Source: Achromobacter sp. ASV32 (lineage in GTDB: Bacteria > Pseudomonadota > Gammaproteobacteria > Burkholderiales > Burkholderiaceae_B). From it: 41,855 bases of DNA. The stretch is taken from the NCBI RefSeq assembly GCF_016428805.1, contig NZ_JAELTJ010000044.1, forward strand, positions 1-41,855. Direction: 5' to 3'. Below are positions 1 to 9,485 of the stretch, in pieces. A program made the translations under genes and the position numbers. The first letter of the stretch is position 1. Each line of letters opens with the position of its first letter. Below the pieces are notes generated by a model that had not been told where the DNA came from, made no database searches, and saw nothing but the letters and a program-made list of their open reading frames with translations.

Positions 1-84
1 GTTGATGCCGGCGCCCACAATCACGGTCGAAAAATGGCGGCCGGCAAGCGCCGCCGGGCGCACATACGGCGCGACCGCGCTCAT
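1..84 (-). CDS. FAD-dependent dehydrogenase, GlpD/EryB-like (partial, 5' end only)
   Basis: Only the first 28 codons are inside the window; the gene runs off the left edge. The N-terminus ends in VIVGAGIN, the beginning of a Rossmann GxGxxG dinucleotide-binding motif as found in DAO/GlpD-type FAD enzymes. Its ATG (82-84) overlaps the TGA of the FGGY kinase (81-83), so the two are translationally coupled. A kinase followed by a GlpD-like dehydrogenase is the arrangement known from glycerol and erythritol catabolism (polyol phosphorylated, then oxidised). Family assignment is therefore partly inferred from context; the visible protein alone shows only a nucleotide-binding start. Confidence 0.6.
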   Translation of the reverse strand, partial: MSAVAPYVRPAALAGRHFSTVIVGAGIN

Positions 85-1562
85 CGCGCCGCTCCCGCCA
101 ACTGCGCGAATGCTGGCGCCATGCTGTCCGCCAGCGCCTGAAATGCCGCGTAGAAATCCGCGTGCGCGGCTTGTTGCCGCGGGTCGGGGTCGACCCGTTC
201 ACACGGCGCCGGCAGACAATCGCCCGCCCCTTGCGACAATGCCGCATAGCCCGCCGCGCCGCGCGCGCCGGTTTCATCATCGCCGCAGCGCTCTACCGCG
301 TGGCCCAGCAGGCCGGCCAGCAACTGCGCCATGCGCCGGTCGCGGGCGCCGCCGCCCAGCGCGGCCACCCTGCCCGCCACACCCAGGCCTTGCGCGGCCA
401 GGCGTTTCAGGTGCCAGGCATGCCAGGCCGCCACGCCGTCCACCACGGCGCGGGCCAGGTGGGCGCGCGTGTGGTGCCCCTGCAATCCCACGAAGCCGGC
501 ACTGGCGCCCGCCGGCCAATTGCCACCATTGATGAACGGCAGAAAGCGCAAGCCCTCGGCCCCCAACGGCGCCGACATGGCGCATTCGACCACGGCCGCC
601 GCGTCGGGAAATTGCAGCGCGCGCGCCGCCCAGGCCACATTGGCCATCGACGAGGGACTGTTCTCCAGATACAGCCGGCGATCCGGGTCGCCGAAGCGCA
701 CGATGGCGCCGACCTCGGGCTTGGGTTCGCGCGCCGGCGCCACCACGGCATTGACGCACCAGGTGCCCAGCACCGCCACGGCATGGCCGTGGCGCTCGGC
801 GCCCACCGCCCGCAGCGAGGCGAGCAGATCGATCGCGCCCATGGCCACCGGCACGCCGGCCGGCAGGCCGAAGGTGGCCGCGGCCCCGGCCGACACCCGG
901 CCGATCACCGAACCGGCCGCAACGATCGGGGCCGCCTGCGCGGCCAGATCGGCCAGGCCGGCGGCCTCGAACGCCATCGCCGACCAGCCGCCGGTCTTCA
1001 GCGTCAGCAAGCCCGCCGTGCTGGCGTCGCTGGCATCGGTGGCGATCTGGCCCGTCAGGAGAAACGCCAGATAGTCCTTGGCGAACAGCAGGTGGCGGGC
1101 GCGGCCGCGCAACGCCGGGTCCGCCTGGAAGCGCTCGGCCGCGATCAGCGACGGTTGCCCCGACCACGGCCGGCAACCGACCTCGTCATAGAGCGCATCG
1201 CCCAGCCGCTGCGCCAGCGCGCGGGCGCGGCCCGCGGCGCGCTGGTCGGTGGACGCCACCGCGCCGCCGCCCAGCAGTTCGCCGGACGCATCCAGCAGAT
1301 ACAGCCCCGCCCCGTGGCCGGTGCAACTGAGCGCGCGCACCTCCCGCACCCGGCCGCCCAGCTGGTCAGCGACGCCCCGCAGGGCGTGCGCCAGGCCGGC
1401 CTCGATGGCATCGGCGGCCAGTTCGCAGCCGCCCTGCGGCAACTGCCGATAGGGCAACGCGCCGCCCGCGGCCGCCAGGGTGGCCCCGCTCCCGGCTTCG
1501 AAGGCAACCGCCTTCAAACCCGTGGAGCCCATGTCTATCCCGAGGTAGATGTCTGTTCTCAT
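81..1562 (-). CDS. FGGY-family carbohydrate kinase (polyol/pentulose type)
   Basis: A 493-residue protein of normal FGGY length, expected to phosphorylate a sugar or sugar alcohol with ATP in the cytosol. The N-terminus (LGIDMGSTGLKA, residues 7-18) is the phosphate-1 loop of the sugar kinase/actin fold; MGAID with Asp245 sits where the catalytic base lies in FGGY kinases; a glycine-rich ALGGGARD stretch near residue 400 fits the adenosine loop. The ATG at 1562 is the first start, although the ribosome-binding site is poor. It is divergent from the ABC importer and coupled to a GlpD-like dehydrogenase, which points to a polyol (tetritol or pentitol) rather than a free sugar. The substrate cannot be read from the sequence. 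An 11-bp repeat element covers the start codon, suggesting direct repression. Confidence 0.9.
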   Translation of the reverse strand: MRTDIYLGIDMGSTGLKAVAFEAGSGATLAAAGGALPYRQLPQGGCELAADAIEAGLAHALRGVADQLGGRVREVRALSCTGHGAGLYLLDASGELLGGGAVASTDQRAAGRARALAQRLGDALYDEVGCRPWSGQPSLIAAERFQADPALRGRARHLLFAKDYLAFLLTGQIATDASDASTAGLLTLKTGGWSAMAFEAAGLADLAAQAAPIVAAGSVIGRVSAGAAATFGLPAGVPVAMGAIDLLASLRAVGAERHGHAVAVLGTWCVNAVVAPAREPKPEVGAIVRFGDPDRRLYLENSPSSMANVAWAARALQFPDAAAVVECAMSAPLGAEGLRFLPFINGGNWPAGASAGFVGLQGHHTRAHLARAVVDGVAAWHAWHLKRLAAQGLGVAGRVAALGGGARDRRMAQLLAGLLGHAVERCGDDETGARGAAGYAALSQGAGDCLPAPCERVDPDPRQQAAHADFYAAFQALADSMAPAFAQLAGAAR

Positions 1563-1661
1563 GTCATAACATTGTCTACGGAAATTTTTTGCAGGATAGC
1601 AGTGTTTCCCCTAGTAATCTAAAAATTTCGGCTGCCATATAGTGCTCTCGATGTCATAACA
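1561..1661. promoter_or_regulatory. Paired operator candidates in the divergent sugar-locus control region
   Basis: The 11-mer ATGTCATAACA occurs twice in direct orientation, at 1561-1571 and 1651-1661, exactly 90 bp apart. Each copy contains TGT-CATA-ACA, a short dyad. The left copy covers the kinase start codon. The right copy lies just downstream of TATAGT (1638-1643), a plausible -10 for the rightward transporter operon. This spacing suits a repressor that loops or blocks both divergent promoters. No regulator gene for the locus is inside the window. Seen: the repeats. Inferred: the role. Confidence 0.45.
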
Positions 1662-1742
1662 ACGAATTGGTCGAATCAGACCGATCAGCAGGTTCCCGGG
1701 CCCCAGGGCCGTTGGATCAATGCAAGGACGAGGAGCGGAAAC

Positions 1743-2773
1743 ATGAGACGAGATTTCCTGAAGACCGTGGCGGCGGCGGGCGCGGGCCTGGCCAGCGCCA
1801 ATGCCTTTGCGCAAGCCGCGCCGCAGGCCCCCGGCCTGCGCGGCAACCCCAACGACGTCTACGTGATGAACGTGATGGTGTCGGGCGTGGAGTACTGGTT
1901 CCCGGTGTACGAAATGATGAAGCAGCTGGGCCAGTCGCTCGGCGTACGCACCCGTTATTCGGGCACGCCCGAGTACGACGTCAACAAACAGCTGGCCTCT
2001 TTTGAACAGGAACTGGCGCGCAAGCCCGCGGGCATCCTGCTGCACCCGATGAACCCTGACCCCTTCATCGAACCCATCAACCGCGCCGCGGCGATGGGCA
2101 TTCCGGTGGTGACCTTTGCCGCCGATTCGCCCAATTCCAAGCGCGTGTCGTTCGTGACGTCCGACAACGACCGCGAAGGCGCGCAGGCCGCCGACGCCAT
2201 CGCCGCCGCACTGGGCGGCAAGGGCGAATACGCGGTACTGGAAAACCCCGGCCAGGACAACCACGACCGGCGCATCGCGGCCTTCATCAACCGCATGAAG
2301 ACCAAGCACCCCGGCATGAAACTGGTGGGCCGCGCGGCCAGCAACCAGGACCCGAACAAGGCCTACCAGGCCACGTTGAGCCTGGCGCAGGCCAACCCCG
2401 GCCTGGGCGCCTTGTTCATGCCCGAGGCCAATTCCGCGCTGGGGGCCGCGCAGGCCAGCATCGAAACCAAGAAGAACATCAAGGTGCTGTGCTGCGACGT
2501 CAACGCCAAGATCCTGGACATGATCAAGTCCGGCGAGGTATTCGGTTCGGTCAATCCCAACCAGGGCGTGCAGGGCTACATGGGCATGATGCTGCTGTTC
2601 CTGGCGCGCAACCAGCAACTGATCGACCCCATGAACGACGCCAGGCGCAACGGCAGCAACCCCATGGCGGTGCCGTTCCTGGACAACGGCCTGTCGATCG
2701 TCAGCAAGGCCAATGCCGACGACTTCTATTGGGACAAGTACCTGGCGCGCCGCGGCACCAAGGGCATCAACGA

Positions 2774-2777
<4 letters not shown>
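1743..2777 (+). CDS. Sugar ABC transporter substrate-binding protein (RbsB-like, periplasmic)
   Basis: 344 residues, the usual size of periplasmic-binding-protein class 4 (RbsB/XylF) receptors. The N-terminus RRDFLK followed by an Ala/Gly-rich segment and AFA-QA looks like a twin-arginine signal peptide with cleavage near residue 25. The mature part shows the family pattern MVSGVEYWFPVYEMMKQ, then HPMNPDPFIEPINRA and IPVVTFAADSPNS. A GAGGAG ribosome-binding site precedes the ATG at 1743. The gene heads the rightward operon and its TGA overlaps the ATG of the ATPase gene, so it should capture the substrate that the local kinase and dehydrogenase process. Ligand is unknown; ribose/polyol-type is an inference. 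Confidence 0.92.
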
Positions 2778-4293
<1,516 letters not shown>

Positions 4294-4297
<4 letters not shown>

Positions 4298-5325
4298 TGA
4301 CCGACCTACCCTCCCCGCAATCGGCCAGCGCCGCGCTGGCGCCCGCCCCCCGGGCCGCCGACACGCCGCCACGCCTGCGCCACCGGCTGGCGAGCCTGCG
4401 CGAAGCCGGCCTGCTGCTGATCATTGCCGGGCTATGCCTGGTGATGAGCTTCGCCTCGCCCCACTTCCTGACCTGGGAAAACGTGCGCGCAATGCTGCTG
4501 TCGTTCTCCATCGAGGGCATCGTGGTGGTCGGCATGACCTTCCTGGTCATCGTCGGCGGCATCGACCTGTCGGTGGGCTCGGTGGTGTGCCTGGCCATGG
4601 TGGTGACCGGCAAGCTGTTCCTGATGGGGCTGGATCCGTGGACGGCCGGCCTGGCCGCCATCGCCGCCAGCGCGGCGATCGGCGCCATGATCGGCGGCTG
4701 CGTCACGCGCATCGGGCTCAGTCATTTCATCGCCTCCCTGGCTTTCATGGTGATCGTGCGCGGGCTGTGCCTGGCCATCACCCAGGGCACGCCACAATCG
4801 CTTTTTTCCTTGCCGCCGCAGTTCAAGTTCATCGGCCAGGGCACGATCGCCGGCATTCCCGCGGTGATCCTGATCTTCGGCGTCATCGTCGCCCTCAGCG
4901 ACTTCGCCCTGCGCCGCTCGGCCCTGCTGCGCAAGGTGTTCTACACCGGCAGCAACGAAAAGGCCGCACTCTACGCCGGCATCCGCACCGGTCGCGTCAA
5001 GTTCTGGGTCACCGTGCTGTGCTCGGCGCTGGCGGGCCTGGCCGGCGTGGTCTATACCGCGCGCTTTGGCGCCGCCACGCCCACCTTCGGCGTCGGCATG
5101 GAACTGAACGTCATCGCCGCCGTCGTCATCGGCGGGGCCAGCCTGAAAGGCGGCTCGGGCACGGTGCTGGGCGCGGTGCTGGGCCTGGCGCTGCTGTCGG
5201 TGGTGACCAGCTCGCTGATCCTGCTGGACGTGTCGCCGTACTGGCAGGACGTGGTCAAGGGCCTGATCCTCCTGGGCGCCGTCACCGTCGACCATCTCAT
5301 GAACGTCAAGAAGGGACACCGATGA
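4294..5325 (+). CDS. Sugar ABC transporter permease (RbsC-like)
   Basis: 343 residues with about eight to ten hydrophobic segments and the RbsC-family markers GGIDLSVGSVV (before mid-protein) and AAVVIGGASLKGGSGTVLG near the C-terminus. It forms the membrane channel of the importer with the upstream ATPase and receptor. The ATG at 4294 overlaps the ATPase TGA (4295-4297) and follows a GGAG at 4285-4288; a second ATG lies directly after. About 45 hydrophilic N-terminal residues precede the first membrane segment. Its own TGA overlaps the ATG of the aldo-keto reductase gene, so uptake and metabolism are co-translated. Confidence 0.95.
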
Positions 5326-6302
5326 ACACCATCACACTGGGCGCTGGCGCCATCCGCTGCCAAACCGTGGGCCTGGGCACCTGGGCCATGGGCGGCTGGA
5401 TGTGGGGCGGCAACGACGACGTGGCCGCCATCGACGCCATCCGGGCGTCGCTCGATGCAGGCGTGCAACTGATCGACACCGCCCCCGCCTACGGCCTGGG
5501 CCACGCCGAACGCCTGGTCGGCCGCGCCCTGGAAGGCCGCCGCGACCAGGCCGTGATCGCCACCAAGTGCGGCCTGGTGTGGCACACCCGCCAGGGCCGC
5601 CATTTCTTTGACGAAGACGGCCAGGCCGTGCACCGCCATCTGGGGCGCGCCTCCATTTTCCATGAGGTCGAGCAAAGCCTGGCGCGCCTGCGTACCGACT
5701 ACATCGACCTGTACATCACCCACTGGCAGGACGACACCACACCGGTTGCCGAAACCATGGACGCCCTGCTCGACCTGAAGCGCCAGGGCAAGATCCGCGG
5801 CATCGGCGTCAGCAATGTGGACGCGGCCACGCTGGCCGAATACCTGCGCCACGGCCCGGTCGATGCCATCCAGGAACGCTACAGCCTCATCGACCGCGAC
5901 ATCGAAGCCACCCTGATGCCGCTGTGCCGCGAACACAAGGTCAGCATCCTGGGCTATTCGTCGCTGGCGCTGGGCCTGCTGGCCGGCCCCATCGATCCGG
6001 CCCGCCAGTTCGGCGGCGACGACCAACGCGCCGGCAACCCGCGCTTTTCCACTGCAAACCGCACCCGGCTGCAAGCGTTTTTCAGGGATCTGGAACCGCT
6101 GCGCCAGCAACTCGATTGCACACTGGCGCAGCTGATGATCGCCTGGACCACCCGGCCCGGCGGCGTCACCGTGGCGCTGTGCGGCGCCCGCGACGCCCGC
6201 CAGGCCACCCAGAACGCGCACGCCGCCGCGCTGCACCTGGATCCCCCACACATCGCCGCTATCGACGCGGCCGCCCAGCGCCACCTGCAAACGCTGGACT
6301 GA
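5322..6302 (+). CDS. Aldo/keto reductase
   Basis: 326 residues, a complete NAD(P)H-dependent aldo-keto reductase of the (beta/alpha)8 type. The catalytic tetrad is present: Asp52 and Tyr57 (IDTAPAYG), Lys82 (IATKCG) and His134 (LYITHWQD). The late GVTVALCGARDARQ segment fits the cofactor phosphate-binding end. The ATG at 5322 overlaps the permease TGA (5323-5325). Within this operon it most likely interconverts a sugar-derived aldehyde or ketone and an alcohol, either as the entry step for the imported substrate or for the aldehyde released by the aldolase next door. Exact substrate unknown. Confidence 0.92.
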   Translation: MNTITLGAGAIRCQTVGLGTWAMGGWMWGGNDDVAAIDAIRASLDAGVQLIDTAPAYGLGHAERLVGRALEGRRDQAVIATKCGLVWHTRQGRHFFDEDGQAVHRHLGRASIFHEVEQSLARLRTDYIDLYITHWQDDTTPVAETMDALLDLKRQGKIRGIGVSNVDAATLAEYLRHGPVDAIQERYSLIDRDIEATLMPLCREHKVSILGYSSLALGLLAGPIDPARQFGGDDQRAGNPRFSTANRTRLQAFFRDLEPLRQQLDCTLAQLMIAWTTRPGGVTVALCGARDARQATQNAHAAALHLDPPHIAAIDAAAQRHLQTLD

Positions 6303-6315
6303 CCCCGGAGCCCTC

Positions 6316-7164
6316 ATGCCGCACCTCAAACAAGCCCGCCTGAATCGCCTGCTCAATGCCGGCCGCTGCCTGGACATCGCCGTGGACCACGGCGTCTGCA
6401 ACGAACCCAGCTTTCTGTCGGGCCTGGAAGACATGCCCGCCGTCATGGCCCAACTGCTGGCCGCCGGCCCCGACGCCATCCAGCTGAACTACGGCCAGGC
6501 CGATCTGCTGCAGCATCAGCCCGGCCGCGACAAGCCCGCCCTGGTCATGCGCCTGGACATGGGTAACCCCTACAACGCCACCATCCACCGCGTCATGTGG
6601 GCGGTGCTGCAAAACGAACAGGACCCCGTGCTGCCCGCCGTGCAGATGGACGCGGCCTGCGTCGTGGTCAACCTGTTCATGCTGCCGGGCGAACCCGACC
6701 TGTTCCGCCAATGCGTGGCCAACATCGCCCGCGTGCGCGCCGACTGCGACCGCTACGGCATGCCCTTGATGATCGAGCCGCTGGTCATGGCGCCGCATAC
6801 CGAGCGCGGCGGCTACATGGTCGATGGCGACGCGGAAAAAATCGTCACGCTGGTGCGGCTGGCGCGCGAGATGGGCGCCGACATCGTCAAGGCGGACCCC
6901 ACCACTCACGCGCAGGACTTCCATCGCGTGGTGCAGGCCGCCCGTTGCCCGGTGCTGGTGCGCGGCGGCGGCCGCGAAGACCTGCGCCAGGTCTTTGGCC
7001 GCTCACGCGAGCTGCTGGACCAGGGCGCCGTGGGGCTGGTGTATGGCCGCAACGTCTACCAGCATGCCGATCCGTCGGCGGTGGTGCGGGCGCTGATGGC
7101 GCTGATTCATGACAACGCGGATGCCAGTCAGGCCTGGGATATCTACGAGACCGGTAGCCGATAA
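6316..7164 (+). CDS. Class I aldolase, DhnA/FbaB/LsrF family
   Basis: 282 residues of the DeoC/FbaB/LacD aldolase superfamily. The N-terminal LDIAVDHGV and the AxxIVKADP segment are diagnostic; Lys192 in DIVKADP is the expected Schiff-base lysine, and PVLVRGGG plus LVYGRNVYQ match the phosphate-binding strands. It should cleave (or make) a C-C bond in a phosphorylated ketose or related dione, as FbaB and LsrF do. It starts 13 bp after the reductase with a GGAG Shine-Dalgarno, so it is the last gene of the rightward operon. A phosphorylated substrate fits the FGGY kinase across the divergent promoter. Confidence 0.88.
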   Translation: MPHLKQARLNRLLNAGRCLDIAVDHGVCNEPSFLSGLEDMPAVMAQLLAAGPDAIQLNYGQADLLQHQPGRDKPALVMRLDMGNPYNATIHRVMWAVLQNEQDPVLPAVQMDAACVVVNLFMLPGEPDLFRQCVANIARVRADCDRYGMPLMIEPLVMAPHTERGGYMVDGDAEKIVTLVRLAREMGADIVKADPTTHAQDFHRVVQAARCPVLVRGGGREDLRQVFGRSRELLDQGAVGLVYGRNVYQHADPSAVVRALMALIHDNADASQAWDIYETGSR

Positions 7165-7315
7165 GGGGTGGCCGAGCCGCCGGCAAGGCGGTTCTTGCCC
7201 CCGGTCTCGTCCGCCCGACCTCCGCCTTTTCGGCAATGTTCCTGTCATCGATCGCACGCTACGCTCGACGCTACCCAGGCGAAGCCCCGCTTCGCCGCCC
7301 TGGCGGAGGCCCCCC

Positions 7316-9421
7316 ATGAAGCTGCCGGTCGAACTGCTTGCCCAAGCCGAAGCGGCGTATCCCATCGGCGCCGACGATGTCACCGCGCTGCGCCAGCGCA
7401 ATGCGGCCGCGTCGGCCCGCGAGCTGGACGGCGCGGTGCATTTCGAGCGGCGCCGCGCCATGCTGTCGGCCACCGCCCGCGAAAGCGCCGACCTGGCCTT
7501 CGAACGCTACGTCGGCACCAACGACCTGCTGCCCAGCAATTACCTGCTGTCCGGCTACCTGCATGCGCGTTCGGTCGGGCGGGTCCGCTACCTGGACAAG
7601 ACCACGCGCAGGGCCGCCTACGCCACCGGCTTCATGGTCACGCCCGAACTGATGCTGACCAACCATCACGTCTTTCCGGTCGCCACGGCCGCCGAGTTCG
7701 CGGCCTTTGCCGACGACGCGGCGATCGAATTTGGGTACGAATACGACGTGCTGGGCCGGCGCCAGGAACCCGTGGCCCATGCCCTGGACCCTGAGACCTT
7801 CCTGCACACCTACGCCGCGCTGGACCTGGCGCTGGTGGCGGTCAAGCCGTGGGATGTGAGCGGCCAGCGGCGTCTGTCGGACCAGGGTTACCTGGTGCTG
7901 GACGGCACGCTGGGCAAGGCCGGCGCCGGCGACTACGCCACCATCGTGCAGCATCCCGACGGCCGCGAAAAGCAAGTGGCGCTGCGCAACAACGAAATCG
8001 TCGACAACAGCCTGCCCGATGCGCTGATCTACCAGAGCGACACCGCGCCGGGCAGCAGCGGCGCGGCCGTCTTCAACAACGAATGGCAGGTCATTGCCCT
8101 GCACAGCGCCGGCGTGGCCAGGAAAGACGCCGCGGGCAACTACCTGGACCGCGACGGCCAGCCCATTCCCGTCGAAAACGGCCGCGTCGATGAATCCCGC
8201 GTGGTGTGGATCAGCAATCGCGGCTTTCGTGTCAGCGCCATCGTCGGCTACCTGCTGTCGCCGGCCAGCGGCATCGACCGGCATCCCTTGATCCAGACCC
8301 TGCGCAGCCCTGCCTACACCAACGCCCGGCCCTTCACCGCCGCATCGTTGCCGGTGCTGCCCGCGCAGGAACTGGGGCTTGCTGCGGCGGCCCCTGTCGC
8401 GGCCCCGAATCCAGCCCCCGCCGCAGTCGAAATCCGTATCGTCGTCAGCGCCGGCCAGCCGGTCTCGGTGCAGACGCTGGCCGACCCGGCCACAGCCCTG
8501 CCGCAAGCCTTCGAGACCAAGCGCGAAGACGAACAGGACTATTCGGCCTGCCTGGGCTACGACGACCAGTTCATGGGCCTGCGCCTTGCCCTGCCCGCCC
8601 CCAGCGCCGCCTTGCGCAAGAAGCTGGCGATGCAGGGCAACGCCCCCAACGACTACGTGCTGAAGTACCACCACTTCAGCACGATCCAGCACGCCGTGCG
8701 GCGCGTGCCGGTGCTCAGCGCCCTCAACGTCAACGGCAAGCAGCGCTATGCCGAGCTGGACAACAGCACCCGCAAGGACCGCTGGTTGCGCGACAACCGC
8801 ATCGACTACGCCGCCCAGCTGGACGACGCCTGGTATGCCAAGAGCGGCTTTGACCGCGGCCACCTGTCGCGGCGCGAAGACGCCGAGTGGGGGCCGACCA
8901 TGGAGGCTGCCAAGACCGCCGCGGACATGACCTGCTCGTATGCCAATGCCGTGCCGCAGGTGCCGGCCTTCAATCGCGCCGTCATGGGCTACCACGGCCA
9001 ATGGGGCCGGCTGGAACAACTGCTGCTGGAACAGGGCGTGGAAGGCGAAGCCGGCAAAAGCGCGCGCATCTGCGTCTACAGCGGCCCGCTGTTCCTGAAC
9101 AGCGACCCCGTCTACAGCTCGGTGCAGGTGGCGCTGAGCAACTTCAAGGTGGTCGCCTGGTTCGACGCGGGCGGCGCGCTGCGGGCCACGGGTTTTCGCC
9201 TGTCGCAGGAAAAATTGGTCGACGGCATCGACTTCGAAGTGCTGCATTTCGACAAGCTGTTCAAGCTGCAGCAAAAGCCCATCAGCTGGATCGAAAGCGC
9301 CACCGACCTGGTGTTTCCGCAAGCACTGCGCGATGCCGATACCTTTGACGGCGCCTCCGATGGCGTCGACGACGCCGCCATCGAACGGCTGGTAGCGCTG
9401 CCCAGGCGCACGCGCCGATAG
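7316..9421 (+). CDS. Trypsin-like serine protease fused to NucA-type DNA/RNA non-specific endonuclease
   Basis: 701 residues. Residues about 90-330 form a trypsin/V8-like protease: His118 in LMLTNHHVF, Asp170 in LDLALVAV and Ser248 in APGSSGAAVF make a complete triad. An Ala/Pro-rich linker near residues 350-385 leads to residues about 440-690, a DNA/RNA non-specific endonuclease domain with the DRGH motif (Asp513-His516) and the downstream NAVPQ...FNRA...W..LE metal-site pattern. No signal peptide or membrane segment is visible, so both toxic activities appear to be kept in the cytosol. I start at the ATG at 7316 because of the GGCGGAGG at 7302-7309; an open upstream extension into the aldolase has no domain. 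The protein stands alone, between a sugar operon and an exporter. An abortive defence or interbacterial effector role is inference. Confidence 0.88.
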   Translation: MKLPVELLAQAEAAYPIGADDVTALRQRNAAASARELDGAVHFERRRAMLSATARESADLAFERYVGTNDLLPSNYLLSGYLHARSVGRVRYLDKTTRRAAYATGFMVTPELMLTNHHVFPVATAAEFAAFADDAAIEFGYEYDVLGRRQEPVAHALDPETFLHTYAALDLALVAVKPWDVSGQRRLSDQGYLVLDGTLGKAGAGDYATIVQHPDGREKQVALRNNEIVDNSLPDALIYQSDTAPGSSGAAVFNNEWQVIALHSAGVARKDAAGNYLDRDGQPIPVENGRVDESRVVWISNRGFRVSAIVGYLLSPASGIDRHPLIQTLRSPAYTNARPFTAASLPVLPAQELGLAAAAPVAAPNPAPAAVEIRIVVSAGQPVSVQTLADPATALPQAFETKREDEQDYSACLGYDDQFMGLRLALPAPSAALRKKLAMQGNAPNDYVLKYHHFSTIQHAVRRVPVLSALNVNGKQRYAELDNSTRKDRWLRDNRIDYAAQLDDAWYAKSGFDRGHLSRREDAEWGPTMEAAKTAADMTCSYANAVPQVPAFNRAVMGYHGQWGRLEQLLLEQGVEGEAGKSARICVYSGPLFLNSDPVYSSVQVALSNFKVVAWFDAGGALRATGFRLSQEKLVDGIDFEVLHFDKLFKLQQKPISWIESATDLVFPQALRDADTFDGASDGVDDAAIERLVALPRRTRR

Positions 9422-9485
9422 CGCCGGGGCCGATAGCGCAGGCCAGAGCCAGCCAGGGCGACCGTTCCGTCCGGTGGCACCCAGC

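Noticed and set aside
162..1622. Long open frame opposite the FGGY kinase
   Set aside because: Very high third-position GC on the coding strand keeps the opposite frame open; the translation is Arg/Gly/His-rich low-complexity sequence with no domain, while the other strand encodes a complete FGGY kinase.
7176..7193. Terminator after the aldolase gene
   Set aside because: A 6-bp GC stem (GCCGCC/GGCGGT) exists but has no T-run; too weak to call.
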